Made by a program: the position numbers and the translations under genes. From NCBI GenBank assembly GCA_036274645.1, contig DASUFH010000152.1:1-21757 (forward strand): 21,757 nt of DNA, given 5' to 3'. Origin of the DNA: DASUFH01 sp036274645. Lineage in GTDB: Bacteria > Acidobacteriota > Terriglobia > 20CM-2-55-15. The notes beneath the pieces are model-generated. The model made no database searches. It was not told the origin of the DNA and saw nothing but the letters and a program-made list of their open reading frames with translations. The stretch's first letter is position 1; each line of letters starts with the position of its first letter. Positions 7,421-15,250 of the stretch are shown here, in pieces.

Positions 7421-9571
7421 ATGATTTCTCCAAAGATTCCGGGGGCCGCGGCGCTGGCGCTGCTGCTGGGGCTCACCCCGTACGCCGCCGGCCCTCAAAA
7501 GGCGAAACCCGCGTTCACCGTCGAGGACATCCTCGGGTTCCCGTCACCGGATAATCTCATCACGTCTCCAGCCGGTTCGACCGTTGCATGGACGTTCAAC
7601 GAACGCGGCGTTCGCAACATCTACGTGGCCGCCGGTCCGAACTTCCAACCGCGCCGCGTCACCGCGTATTCCGACGACGACGGACAGGAACTCGCGCGTC
7701 TTTCCTTCTCGTCCGACGGCCGGACGATCGTCTACGTCCGTGGAGGGGATCACGGCTCGAACCGGCCTGCCGATCCGCCCAATCCAGCCGGGCTCGTCAT
7801 TCAACCGAAGGTTCAGGTCTGGTCCGTATCCATAACCGGAAACACGCCTCCACGTCTTCTCGGCGACGGGGACGGCCCGGTCATTGCGCCGACGGGCGAC
7901 CGCGTCGCGTTCATCCGGGACCGGCGAATCTGGATTGCGCCGATCGACGGATCGAGGCCGGCCGGATTGGCTGTCTCCGCCCGCGGGTCCAGTGAATCGC
8001 CGGTCTGGTCGCCCGACGGCAAGACGCTGGCGTTCGTCTCCAACCGTGACGATCACAGCTTCATCGGTCTGTATTCTGAAGGAAAGACCATCCGCTTTCT
8101 CGCGCCCTCGACATCGCGGGATTCTCAACCCGTCTGGTCCGACGATGGACGGCGCATTGTCTTTCTGCGGCAGGCCGGAACCGGAGGAGCGCCGCGACCT
8201 CCGCTCGAGCGTCCGGAGCAGCCATGGTCCATCCTGATCCTCGACGTGAATGCCACCACCGCTCCTGCGACCGTTCTGACCAGCGGAACCACGCCGGTGG
8301 ATCCGATTCTGCAGAATCCCGGCGGACTCGGCATGCGTTGGGCCGCTGACGATCATCTTGTCCTCAGTCTTTATCGGGACGGCTGGCCGCATCTGTATGC
8401 GATCCATCATCCCGGCGCCGGCGCCAAACCGGCGCTCCTGACGTCGGGTCCGTACATGGTCGAGCAATGGACACTCACGCCGGATCGACGCTCCGTGGTC
8501 TATAGCGCCAACACGGGGAGCGACGCGAGCGACATGGATCGCCGTCATCTCTATAAAGTTCCCGTTGAAGGAGGAATCTCCGTCAGGCTGACAACGGGCA
8601 AGGGAGTGGAGTGGAGTCCGGCCGTCACGGGCGATGGCGCGACCATCGCCCTGCTGGCCGCCACCGCGACGCTCCCGCCACGGCCCGCAACGCTGCCCAT
8701 TGCCGGAGGCGTTCCGCATCGACTGGGGGCCGAAGCGCCATCGTTCCCGTCCGGACAACTGGTCACCCCGGAACTGGTTCACTTCCATGCCGCCGATGGT
8801 GTCGAAGCGCACGGTCAGCTGTTCCGGCCGGCGGCTTCCCTGCCCGCCCGAAAGCCGGCCATCGTGTACGTCCATGGCGGTGGGCCAAGACAGATGCTGC
8901 TCGGATGGCATACGCGGTGGGAGTATGCCAACGACTATGGCGCCAACCAGTACCTGGCGAGCCGGGGATTCATCGTCCTGTCGGTCGACTACCGCCTGAG
9001 TGTGGGATATGGCCAATCCTTCCAGTTTCCCGAAAATGCCGGGGTCCGCGGCGCGTCTGAATACCGCGACATTCTTGCCGCCGGACGGTACTTGCAGTCA
9101 CGCGACGATGTCGATCAACAGCGGATCGGCATCTGGGGAGCGTCGCTTGGCGGATACCTCACCGCGCTGGCGCTGGGCCGGAATTCCGACGTGTTTGCCG
9201 CCGGCGTGGATGTTCACGGCGTTCACGACCGTATCCCCAGCCTGACCAATGAACAGTTGGCTCGCGCGGCCGCGGGCGACGGCATCACCGATGCCGACCT
9301 GAAGCAGGCGTTGAAGGTCGCTTACGAATCGTCGCCCATCTCGGCAGTAAGCACATGGACGTCTCCGGTCCTGCTCATCCACGGCGACGACGACCGCGCG
9401 GTGAACTTCCATCAGACCGTCGATCTGGAACGCCGCCTCGCGGCGCGCGGCGTTCACGTCGAGACCCTTGTGTTGCCCGATGATGTCCACGACTCGCTGC
9501 TCTGGCGCAACTGGGTGGCGTCGATCAGCGCCATGGCGGAATTTTTCGAGCGATTCCTGGCAAAAGGGTGA
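7421..9571 (+). CDS. Secreted S9-family serine peptidase (prolyl oligopeptidase/dipeptidyl-peptidase type)
   Basis: A 716-residue exported peptidase. Residues 1-24 form a signal peptide (AAALALLLGLTPYAAG). The middle region (about 30-430) shows beta-propeller repeats of the WD40/PD40 kind, such as ESPVWSPDGKTLAFVSNRDD and DSQPVWSDDGRRIVFLRQ, which gate access to the active site. The C-terminal alpha/beta-hydrolase domain (about 450-716) has the catalytic triad Ser575 (GIWGASLGG), Asp658 (HGDDDRAV) and His690 (PDDVHDSL). It is likely to cleave short peptides in the periplasm or outside the cell; specificity cannot be read. A clear GGGAGGG ribosome-binding site precedes the ATG. The gene stands alone between two palindromic repeat regions. 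Confidence 0.95.
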   Translation: MISPKIPGAAALALLLGLTPYAAGPQKAKPAFTVEDILGFPSPDNLITSPAGSTVAWTFNERGVRNIYVAAGPNFQPRRVTAYSDDDGQELARLSFSSDGRTIVYVRGGDHGSNRPADPPNPAGLVIQPKVQVWSVSITGNTPPRLLGDGDGPVIAPTGDRVAFIRDRRIWIAPIDGSRPAGLAVSARGSSESPVWSPDGKTLAFVSNRDDHSFIGLYSEGKTIRFLAPSTSRDSQPVWSDDGRRIVFLRQAGTGGAPRPPLERPEQPWSILILDVNATTAPATVLTSGTTPVDPILQNPGGLGMRWAADDHLVLSLYRDGWPHLYAIHHPGAGAKPALLTSGPYMVEQWTLTPDRRSVVYSANTGSDASDMDRRHLYKVPVEGGISVRLTTGKGVEWSPAVTGDGATIALLAATATLPPRPATLPIAGGVPHRLGAEAPSFPSGQLVTPELVHFHAADGVEAHGQLFRPAASLPARKPAIVYVHGGGPRQMLLGWHTRWEYANDYGANQYLASRGFIVLSVDYRLSVGYGQSFQFPENAGVRGASEYRDILAAGRYLQSRDDVDQQRIGIWGASLGGYLTALALGRNSDVFAAGVDVHGVHDRIPSLTNEQLARAAAGDGITDADLKQALKVAYESSPISAVSTWTSPVLLIHGDDDRAVNFHQTVDLERRLAARGVHVETLVLPDDVHDSLLWRNWVASISAMAEFFERFLAKG

Positions 9572-9628
9572 CATTTGCAGATCAGCCCGGAGGTTGCGTT
9601 CGCTTCGCACAACGAGAGCATCCTGGGT

Positions 9629-9837
9629 CCCCCGCCTGCATGCAGGGGCGGTCTATGAAGCTGTGAATGAATTTTGGGGACAGCCTCCGAATTCGGTGAA
9701 GGTGGCGTTGATAACGCAGCATTTGTCAGCCGAATTCGGAGGTTGTCCCAATTCATTCACAGCTTCTATGACCGCCCAACGTCAGGGTTTTCCATTCCGA
9801 AACGCGGGTCGGTCTATAGACCGCCCCTGCAACTCGG
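9629..9837. repeat. REP-pair element (family 1) interrupted by another palindromic insertion
   Basis: The left unit starts at about 9630 (CCCGCCTGCATGCAGGGGCGG) and is completed at 9772 (CCGCCC) once the insertion at 9659-9764 and one copy of the duplicated TCTATGA are removed. The right unit is at 9806-9837 (GGGTCGGTCTATAGACCGCC then CCTGCAACTCGG). The spacer keeps TTCCGAAACG as in the other copies. It fills most of the 338-bp gap between the S9 peptidase and murA; no gene is seen there. Confidence 0.88.
9659..9764. mobile_element. 106-bp palindromic MITE-like insertion with 7-bp target duplication
   Basis: Terminal inverted repeats AGCTGTGAATGAATT (9659-9673) and AATTCATTCACAGCT (9750-9764) are perfect over 15 bp and continue imperfectly to the palindromic CCGAATTCGG on each side (arms 9659-9696 and 9730-9764). 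The centre has a third small hairpin, GCGTTGATAACGC. The element is flanked by direct copies of TCTATGA (9652-9658 and 9765-9771); deleting the element and one copy restores the uninterrupted repeat unit found at 14031-14050. It encodes no transposase, so it would need one in trans. Confidence 0.88.
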
Positions 9838-9909
9838 ACCCGCAAAAAACGCGAGGCTGACAGAAACAAGAGGATTCAATCGGCGAGCGCCGATGGCAAA
9901 CTACTACTT

Positions 9910-11256
9910 GTGGACCCTGAGAAATCGGCATTGAGCGAAAAAATCTATTCAATCGAAGGTGGGAAGCCCATTCAGGGCACGGTAGTGGTTGGTGGCGCGA
10001 AGAACGCGATCAGCAAACAGCTGGTGGCTTCCTTGTTGACCGACCGGCCCTGTGTCTTTACGAACGTTCCCCGCATCACGGAAATCGAAACGCTGCTCGA
10101 CATGTTGAGTGAGATCGGCACCCAGTACGAGTGGCTCGACCAGAACACACTCGGGATTCAGACGCCGGTGATCGTCAACGCCACGGTCAGCCAGAAACAC
10201 TCCGGCGTGAACCGCATACCGATCCTGCTGCTGGCGCCGCTGCTGCATCGCGCCGGAGAGGTCACGGTTCCGGTGGTGGGTGGTTGCCGCATCGGGGCGC
10301 GGCCCGTGGACTTCCACATCGAGGCGTTACGCGCGATGGGCGCGGAAATCGAGTATGGGTCCGAGCGCTATGTTGCGCGCTGCTCACGGCTTCGTGGCAA
10401 AACGATTCATCTGACGTTTCCGAGCGTCGGCGCCACTGAAACCGCCATCATCGCAGGAGTGCTCGCCGAGGGCACAACGGTGATTGCCAACGCGGCGGTC
10501 GAACCGGAAATCACCGACACCATTCTGTTTCTGCAGAAGATGGGCGCGCTCATCCGCGTGGATGTCGACCGGCGCATCATCATTGAAGGCGTCAAGCGCC
10601 TGGACGGCGCAACGCACCACACCATCACCGACCGCATCGAAGCCGCGTCGTTCGCGTCGGCGGCGGTGGCCTCGAACGGACGCGTCCATGTGGTCAACGC
10701 CCAGCAGGAACACATGATCACCTTCCTGAACGAGATCCGCAGGATCGGGGGCGGATTCACCGTTGAAAAAGACGGCATTTCCTTTTTCCGTTACCAGCCT
10801 CAACTCACCGCCACGCACGTCGAAACGGACGTCCATCCCGGATTCATGACCGACTGGCAGCAGCCGTTCGTGATTCTGCTCACGCAGGCGCACGGGGTCT
10901 CGATCATTCACGAAACCGTATATGAAGATCGCTTCGGCTATACGCGGGAACTGTCGCCCATGGGCGCGAACATCGACGTGACCCGCGCCTGCCTCGGACG
11001 CAAACCGTGCCGGTTTGCCGACCAGGACCATTACCACAGTTGCGTCGTGCGGGGCCCGTCACGCCTGAAGGGCCAGGACATGGTGATTCCGGATCTGCGC
11101 GCCGGCTTCGCCAATGTCATTGCGGCGCTGGTGGCCGACGGGGTGAGCAACATCCGCGGTGTCCGCTATATCGAACGCGGATACGCGCAGGTGGCCGACA
11201 AACTCGCGTCCATCGGCGCCGCCATCCAGGTCATCGAAACAAAACCCGTCGCGTAG
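9910..11256 (+). CDS. murA: UDP-N-acetylglucosamine 1-carboxyvinyltransferase (MurA)
   Basis: Catalyses transfer of enolpyruvate from PEP to UDP-GlcNAc, the first committed step of peptidoglycan synthesis, in the cytoplasm. From the GTG at 9910 the protein is 448 residues; from a TTG at 9931 it would be 441. Active-site residues are present: Lys31 (GGAKNA), Cys126 in GGCRIGARPVD (the PEP-binding cysteine targeted by fosfomycin), Asp315 (GFMTDWQQP) and Arg397 (LRAGFANV). Neither start has a clear ribosome-binding site. The N-terminal GGAKN and the inside-out alpha/beta barrel length agree with the family, although insertions such as the ACLGRKPCRFADQDHYH stretch (about 360-376) make it slightly longer than the usual 420. 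The gene is solitary, with no cell-wall neighbours. Confidence 0.93.
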   Translation: MDPEKSALSEKIYSIEGGKPIQGTVVVGGAKNAISKQLVASLLTDRPCVFTNVPRITEIETLLDMLSEIGTQYEWLDQNTLGIQTPVIVNATVSQKHSGVNRIPILLLAPLLHRAGEVTVPVVGGCRIGARPVDFHIEALRAMGAEIEYGSERYVARCSRLRGKTIHLTFPSVGATETAIIAGVLAEGTTVIANAAVEPEITDTILFLQKMGALIRVDVDRRIIIEGVKRLDGATHHTITDRIEAASFASAAVASNGRVHVVNAQQEHMITFLNEIRRIGGGFTVEKDGISFFRYQPQLTATHVETDVHPGFMTDWQQPFVILLTQAHGVSIIHETVYEDRFGYTRELSPMGANIDVTRACLGRKPCRFADQDHYHSCVVRGPSRLKGQDMVIPDLRAGFANVIAALVADGVSNIRGVRYIERGYAQVADKLASIGAAIQVIETKPVA

Positions 11257-11278
11257 AACGCCGTCGGTTCCCCGTGCA

Positions 11279-11488
11279 GGGGTGGTCTCCCACTTCGCGG
11301 CCGTCCCAAGATTGTCCATTGCCCATTTCCTGTTGTCGATTTCCAAATTCCGCCTCATTGTTCGTTCCGGCAAGCCGGCCAACGAACAATGACAGAAGTT
11401 CATCCAGACAATCGACATCAGACAATGGACAACCGGGGGCGGCCGCGAAGCGGCAGAGGTCATGCGGTGTAGTTTCCTGGGAGACCCC
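11279..11488. repeat. Large nested palindrome (family 2, copy C)
   Basis: Several paired blocks nest in order. GGGGTGGTCTCCC (11279-11291) pairs imperfectly with GGGAGACCCC (11479-11488). CTTCGCGGCCG (11293-11303) pairs with CGGCCGCGAAG (11440-11450). TTGTCCATTG pairs with CAATGGACAA, and CATTGTTCGTT (11356-11366) with AACGAACAATG (11381-11391). The innermost loop contains CCGGCAAGCCGG. The inner pair and its 14-nt spacer are the same as in the copy at 2820-2957. It occupies most of the 316-bp gap between murA and the TonB-dependent receptor gene, whose ribosome-binding site follows about 75 bp further on. Confidence 0.87.
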
Positions 11489-11572
11489 ACACACCCTACC
11501 CATGCCGGAAAATCCGTCCGATCGTGGTATCCTCCAACGCTTCAGTCCACATTATTGAGGGGAACCTAAGCG

Positions 11573-13999
11573 ATGAAGTATTTGCGTCCAACTTTGGTTG
11601 CGATGGCGCTGCTCCTTTTACTGGCGCACGGCACAGCCGCAAGCGCGGAGCCCCAGGCAACCAACCGGCAGATTGAGGCTTCGGTGGTCGACTCCCAGGG
11701 ACGGGCGATCCCGAACGTGACGATGGCGGTCAGCGGGACATTGATCCAGTCTCCCAGGGCGGGCACTCCAGGCCGCGCGACGTTGAGCGGACTTTCCGCA
11801 GGGATCTACAAGGTCATCGTGACCGCCGATGGATTTGAGCCGCACACGGAAACCGTGGATTTGCGACGCGAGAACTCGGCCTCCATCACGGTCACGCTCA
11901 AACTGGCCACCGTGTCCAACGCCATTACCGTCGCGGCAACCCGAACCGAGCAGGAATTGAGCAGTCTCCCGGTGAGCGGAACCGTTGTGGACAGCGCGCA
12001 GATCAAGCAGTCCGCCGCGGTGACTGCCGACGATCTGCTGCGGCAGGTCCCGACGTTCAGTCTCTTCCGGCGCACGAGCAGCCTGGCCGCCCACCCGACC
12101 GCACAGGGCGTTTCGCTGCGAGGCATAGGGCCGAGCGGCGTGAGCCGAACGCTGGTGCTGATTGACGGCGTTCCCTTCAACGATCCCTTTGGTGGATGGG
12201 TTTCGTGGAGCCGCGCGCCGCTCTCCAACATCCGGCAGGTGGAAGTCGTCGACAGTTCCACGTCGAGCGTTTTCGGCAATTACGCGCTGGGCGGCACAAT
12301 CAACCTGGCCACTGAACCACCCAGGCCGCGGACCCTGACGCTGACGCCGAGATATGGTGGAAGGCGCGGAGAAAATCTCGGAGTTCCCGGCGCGAATGTG
12401 TGGGATGGCCTGGGCTCGATCGACGTGACGGCCAGCGATGTCTGGAAGCAGTTTGCGGCGTCCATCGACGGAAGTTATCTGCGGACCAACGGCTACGTGC
12501 AGATTCCCGTCAAGGATCCGTTCGGGAATGCCACGTCGACAGGCGATCTGCCGAACCTGCGCGGGCCGATCGACACCAAGGCTACGGTGAAGCACAAGAA
12601 TCTTAACACCCGCCTGGACTACACCGATCCCCGCAACCGCTTCAGCACGACGTTTCGCGCGGGCTACTTCGACGAGGCTCGCGAAAACGCCAAAATGTGC
12701 ATCGCCGCGGCCAACCGGCCCGCGCTGAGCTGCAACGAGACCAACGACACGCTCTGGAAATACGTGAGCGGCGGTCTCAACACGCGAGTGGCCGAAGGCG
12801 ACCTGCAGGTTCGCGTGCTCGCGAATTTCGAGACGTTCCACAGTGTATTTCTCGGCATCACGCCCCGCACGCTGGCCAAACCGAGTTCCTCGGCGGGATT
12901 CCAGACGGTTCCGTCACGGGATATCGACGCGATGGTTCAGTGGTCGCGCCTGTTTGGCCCCAGACACTACGTGACCGTCGGCTGGGACTGGCGCTGGGTC
13001 AAAGGAGAGAGTCAGGAGGACGCCTACGATTCCCTCACGGGAACGATCGTTGAACTGCAGCGCGCAGCGGGCGGCCGCCAGATCAGCACGGGCATCTTCA
13101 TCCAGGATCTGATCACCGTAACCTCACGACTTCAGCTCACCTTGAGCGCGCGCGGCGACCGTTGGAGCAACTACGACGGGCACAAACTGGAAACAGCCCT
13201 GGTCTCGACCCGGACGCCCGACAACGCCACGTACCCGGACAAGACCTCCAGCGTCGCCAGCCCGCATGCCGGAGCGCGTTACCGGATATCGGACCAGTTC
13301 TCGGTGTGGGGCGCTCTCGGCTGGGGGTTCCGCGCGCCCACGCTGAACGAACTGTATCGTCAATTCGCGGTCGGCGCGGTCGTCACGCAAGCCAACTCCG
13401 ATCTCGGAGCGGAACGTCTTTTCGGAGGTGAGGCCGGATTCACGTACGCGCCGGTCGAGGACGTGATCTGGCGAGCGACATGGTTCGACAACCGGTTCAC
13501 GAATTCGGTTTCCAACGTCACGATCGCAACCAATCTGCGCCAGCGCCAGAACCTGGGCCGGACACGGACTCGCGGCGTGCAGACGGACCTGGAAGTCCGG
13601 CTGCTCCGGCGGCTGCAGATCGCGGGGGGATACGTCTACAATATGGGTCGCGTCACCGAATTCGCCGCATCGACGGCGCTCGTTGGAAACCTGATTCCGC
13701 AGGTTCCGAAGCATCGCGGGTCGGCCCGCCTGACCTATAGCGACGCGCGCATCGGAACGGCGTCGATCTCCGCTCAGTTCTCGTCGCGGCAGTTCGAAGA
13801 CGACAACAATACGCAACAGCTGCCCGGCTACGGAATCGTCGATCTGGCGGCCAGCCGGCGGATCTCTCCCCGGGTGGAGATGTTCTTCGATGTGCAGAAC
13901 CTCTTCAACCGCGAGTTCTACGTGCAGCGGAATCCAACCACGAACGGACCGCCGCGCCTGATGACATGGGGAATGCGGATCACGCTGTCGGAGGGGTAG
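11573..13999 (+). CDS. TonB-dependent outer-membrane receptor with carboxypeptidase-regulatory-like domain
   Basis: An 808-residue outer-membrane transporter energised by TonB. Order: signal peptide (1-25, LLLLLAHGTAASA); a carboxypeptidase-regulatory-like beta-sandwich (about 33-111) with VVDSQGRAIPNVT and GLSAGIYKVIVTADGFEP; a plug domain (about 118-235) with SLRGIGPSGVSRTLVLIDG and the GGWVSWSRAPLSNIRQVEVV segment; then a beta-barrel to the C-terminus. GAGGGGAA lies nine bases upstream of the ATG. The last strand reads RLMTWGMRITLSEG, without the aromatic final residue usual in outer-membrane proteins. The ligand is unknown; in the absence of nearby siderophore or SusD-like genes, neither metal nor carbohydrate is favoured by context. 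A decayed neighbour or operon partner is not seen. Confidence 0.94.
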   Translation: MKYLRPTLVAMALLLLLAHGTAASAEPQATNRQIEASVVDSQGRAIPNVTMAVSGTLIQSPRAGTPGRATLSGLSAGIYKVIVTADGFEPHTETVDLRRENSASITVTLKLATVSNAITVAATRTEQELSSLPVSGTVVDSAQIKQSAAVTADDLLRQVPTFSLFRRTSSLAAHPTAQGVSLRGIGPSGVSRTLVLIDGVPFNDPFGGWVSWSRAPLSNIRQVEVVDSSTSSVFGNYALGGTINLATEPPRPRTLTLTPRYGGRRGENLGVPGANVWDGLGSIDVTASDVWKQFAASIDGSYLRTNGYVQIPVKDPFGNATSTGDLPNLRGPIDTKATVKHKNLNTRLDYTDPRNRFSTTFRAGYFDEARENAKMCIAAANRPALSCNETNDTLWKYVSGGLNTRVAEGDLQVRVLANFETFHSVFLGITPRTLAKPSSSAGFQTVPSRDIDAMVQWSRLFGPRHYVTVGWDWRWVKGESQEDAYDSLTGTIVELQRAAGGRQISTGIFIQDLITVTSRLQLTLSARGDRWSNYDGHKLETALVSTRTPDNATYPDKTSSVASPHAGARYRISDQFSVWGALGWGFRAPTLNELYRQFAVGAVVTQANSDLGAERLFGGEAGFTYAPVEDVIWRATWFDNRFTNSVSNVTIATNLRQRQNLGRTRTRGVQTDLEVRLLRRLQIAGGYVYNMGRVTEFAASTALVGNLIPQVPKHRGSARLTYSDARIGTASISAQFSSRQFEDDNNTQQLPGYGIVDLAASRRISPRVEMFFDVQNLFNREFYVQRNPTTNGPPRLMTWGMRITLSEG

Positions 14000-14015
14000 G
14001 AACGAGGAGGAGCTT

Positions 14016-14137
14016 CCCCGTCTGCTTCTAGGGGCGGTCTATGACCGCCCGACGTTGCGGAGTGGAAGCCCTTGCCTCCACAAGAATTCACTCCGAAACA
14101 ATGGGCGGTCATAGACCGCCCCTACAAGCAGACGGGG
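14016..14137. repeat. REP-pair element (family 1), best-preserved copy
   Basis: Inverted 35-nt arms 14016-14050 and 14103-14137 match at 34 of 35 positions, each containing the unit GGGGCGGTCTATGACCGCCC or its complement. The 52-bp spacer includes CTCCGAAAC. It lies between the convergent TonB-receptor and cydB genes, where it could separate or end both transcripts; no T-run accompanies either hairpin. Confidence 0.93.
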
Positions 14138-14194
14138 GATCCAAAACGTTCACGTTGTGCAAAGGCGCGAAGCTGGGAGAGGCAAGCGCCCCCC

Positions 14195-15238
14195 TCAATA
14201 CCCTTCCTCCCTCTTCACACGCGCCTTCCCGCGATGCAGGCGAAACAGCACGACAAAATACCCGATCGCAACAACAAACCCCACCGGCCACCACAGCAGT
14301 CCCTTCCGCAATGAATCCACACTGGCTGCAGCGTTCTCCGTTGTCAGCGAAAGCGCGGCATCCGACGCGGACTGAATCAGCGTCGGATACATGGAGGCCG
14401 CGGTGGCGCCGAGAACCCCCAGCAGGAATGCCGCCGATCCCACAAAGGCGAGCAGATCGCGGCCGGAACGCCGGGCGAAGAACGACACGATGATGCCCGC
14501 CAGAAACAGCGCTGTCGCCAGCCACGCGATTGGCCGGTCCCCCAGGGCAGCGAAAAGGCGCGGAAACATGGACGCTGTAACCACGGTGGTTCCCAGCCAG
14601 AGCGCAACGACCAACGGAAACAGGCGGCCCGCGGCCAACCGGCTGCGCGCCTGAACCGCGCCATCGGTTTTCCAGACAAGAAACAAAGCGCCGTGATGGG
14701 CGATGGCCGCCAGCGCAAAAACGCCGGCCAGCACCGTGTACCAGTCCAGGATTCCCAGGTCGCCCACCGGCGAAAACGACCCAAACAGCGGCAGCGCAAA
14801 CCAGCCGTCCGGGCCCAGTGGAACGCCCCGAATCAGATTGCCGAGCGCTGCGCCCAGGAGCGTCGGGGCCAGGGCCGAAGCCGCGAAGAAGACCGTGTCC
14901 CAGAATGCGCGCCACATGGCGTCGTTCACATGTGAACGGAACTCGATGGCGATGCCGCGCAGGATGAGGACCCACAACACGAACATGATGGCGAGATAGA
15001 AGCCCGACAGGCCCGACGCGAGAGCCCTGGGAAACGCCAGAAACAGCACACCGCCGCCGGCGAGCAGCCACACTTCATTGCCATCCCAATACGGGCCGAT
15101 GGCCGAAAGAACCTGACGGCGTTCGCCATCGGTTCGAGCCGCCCAGAGATGAAGGGCGCCCGCGCCGAAATCGAAACCGTCCATCACGACATAGATGGCC
15201 ACCACAACCGACGCGAGTATGAACCAGATCGTCTCCAT
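14195..15238 (-). CDS. cydB: Cytochrome bd-type quinol oxidase subunit II (CydB)
   Basis: A 347-residue polytopic membrane protein, partner of CydA in the terminal oxidase that oxidises quinol and reduces oxygen to water. The N-terminus ETIWFILASVVVAIYVVMDG then FDFGAG is the classical CydB signature, followed by GPYWDGNEVWLLAGGG and RGIAIEFR. About nine hydrophobic segments are visible. It starts 12 bp after the cydA stop, with a GAGGAA Shine-Dalgarno overlapping that stop, so the two genes form one operon. No CydX/YbgT-like small subunit follows: the gene ends next to a repeat element. Confidence 0.96.
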   Translation of the reverse strand: METIWFILASVVVAIYVVMDGFDFGAGALHLWAARTDGERRQVLSAIGPYWDGNEVWLLAGGGVLFLAFPRALASGLSGFYLAIMFVLWVLILRGIAIEFRSHVNDAMWRAFWDTVFFAASALAPTLLGAALGNLIRGVPLGPDGWFALPLFGSFSPVGDLGILDWYTVLAGVFALAAIAHHGALFLVWKTDGAVQARSRLAAGRLFPLVVALWLGTTVVTASMFPRLFAALGDRPIAWLATALFLAGIIVSFFARRSGRDLLAFVGSAAFLLGVLGATAASMYPTLIQSASDAALSLTTENAAASVDSLRKGLLWWPVGFVVAIGYFVVLFRLHRGKARVKREEGY

Positions 15239-15250
15239 GAGTTCGGTTCC

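Noticed and set aside
7544..9016. 490-residue open frame on the minus strand
   Set aside because: It lies antisense to the S9 peptidase, whose propeller and catalytic motifs are clear; the antisense translation is Arg/Gly-rich without recognisable domains, as expected in GC-rich DNA.
4368..14137. CRISPR-like array from the repeated palindromes
   Set aside because: Copies are kilobases apart, paired as inverted repeats, with no regular direct repeat-spacer pattern and no cas genes.
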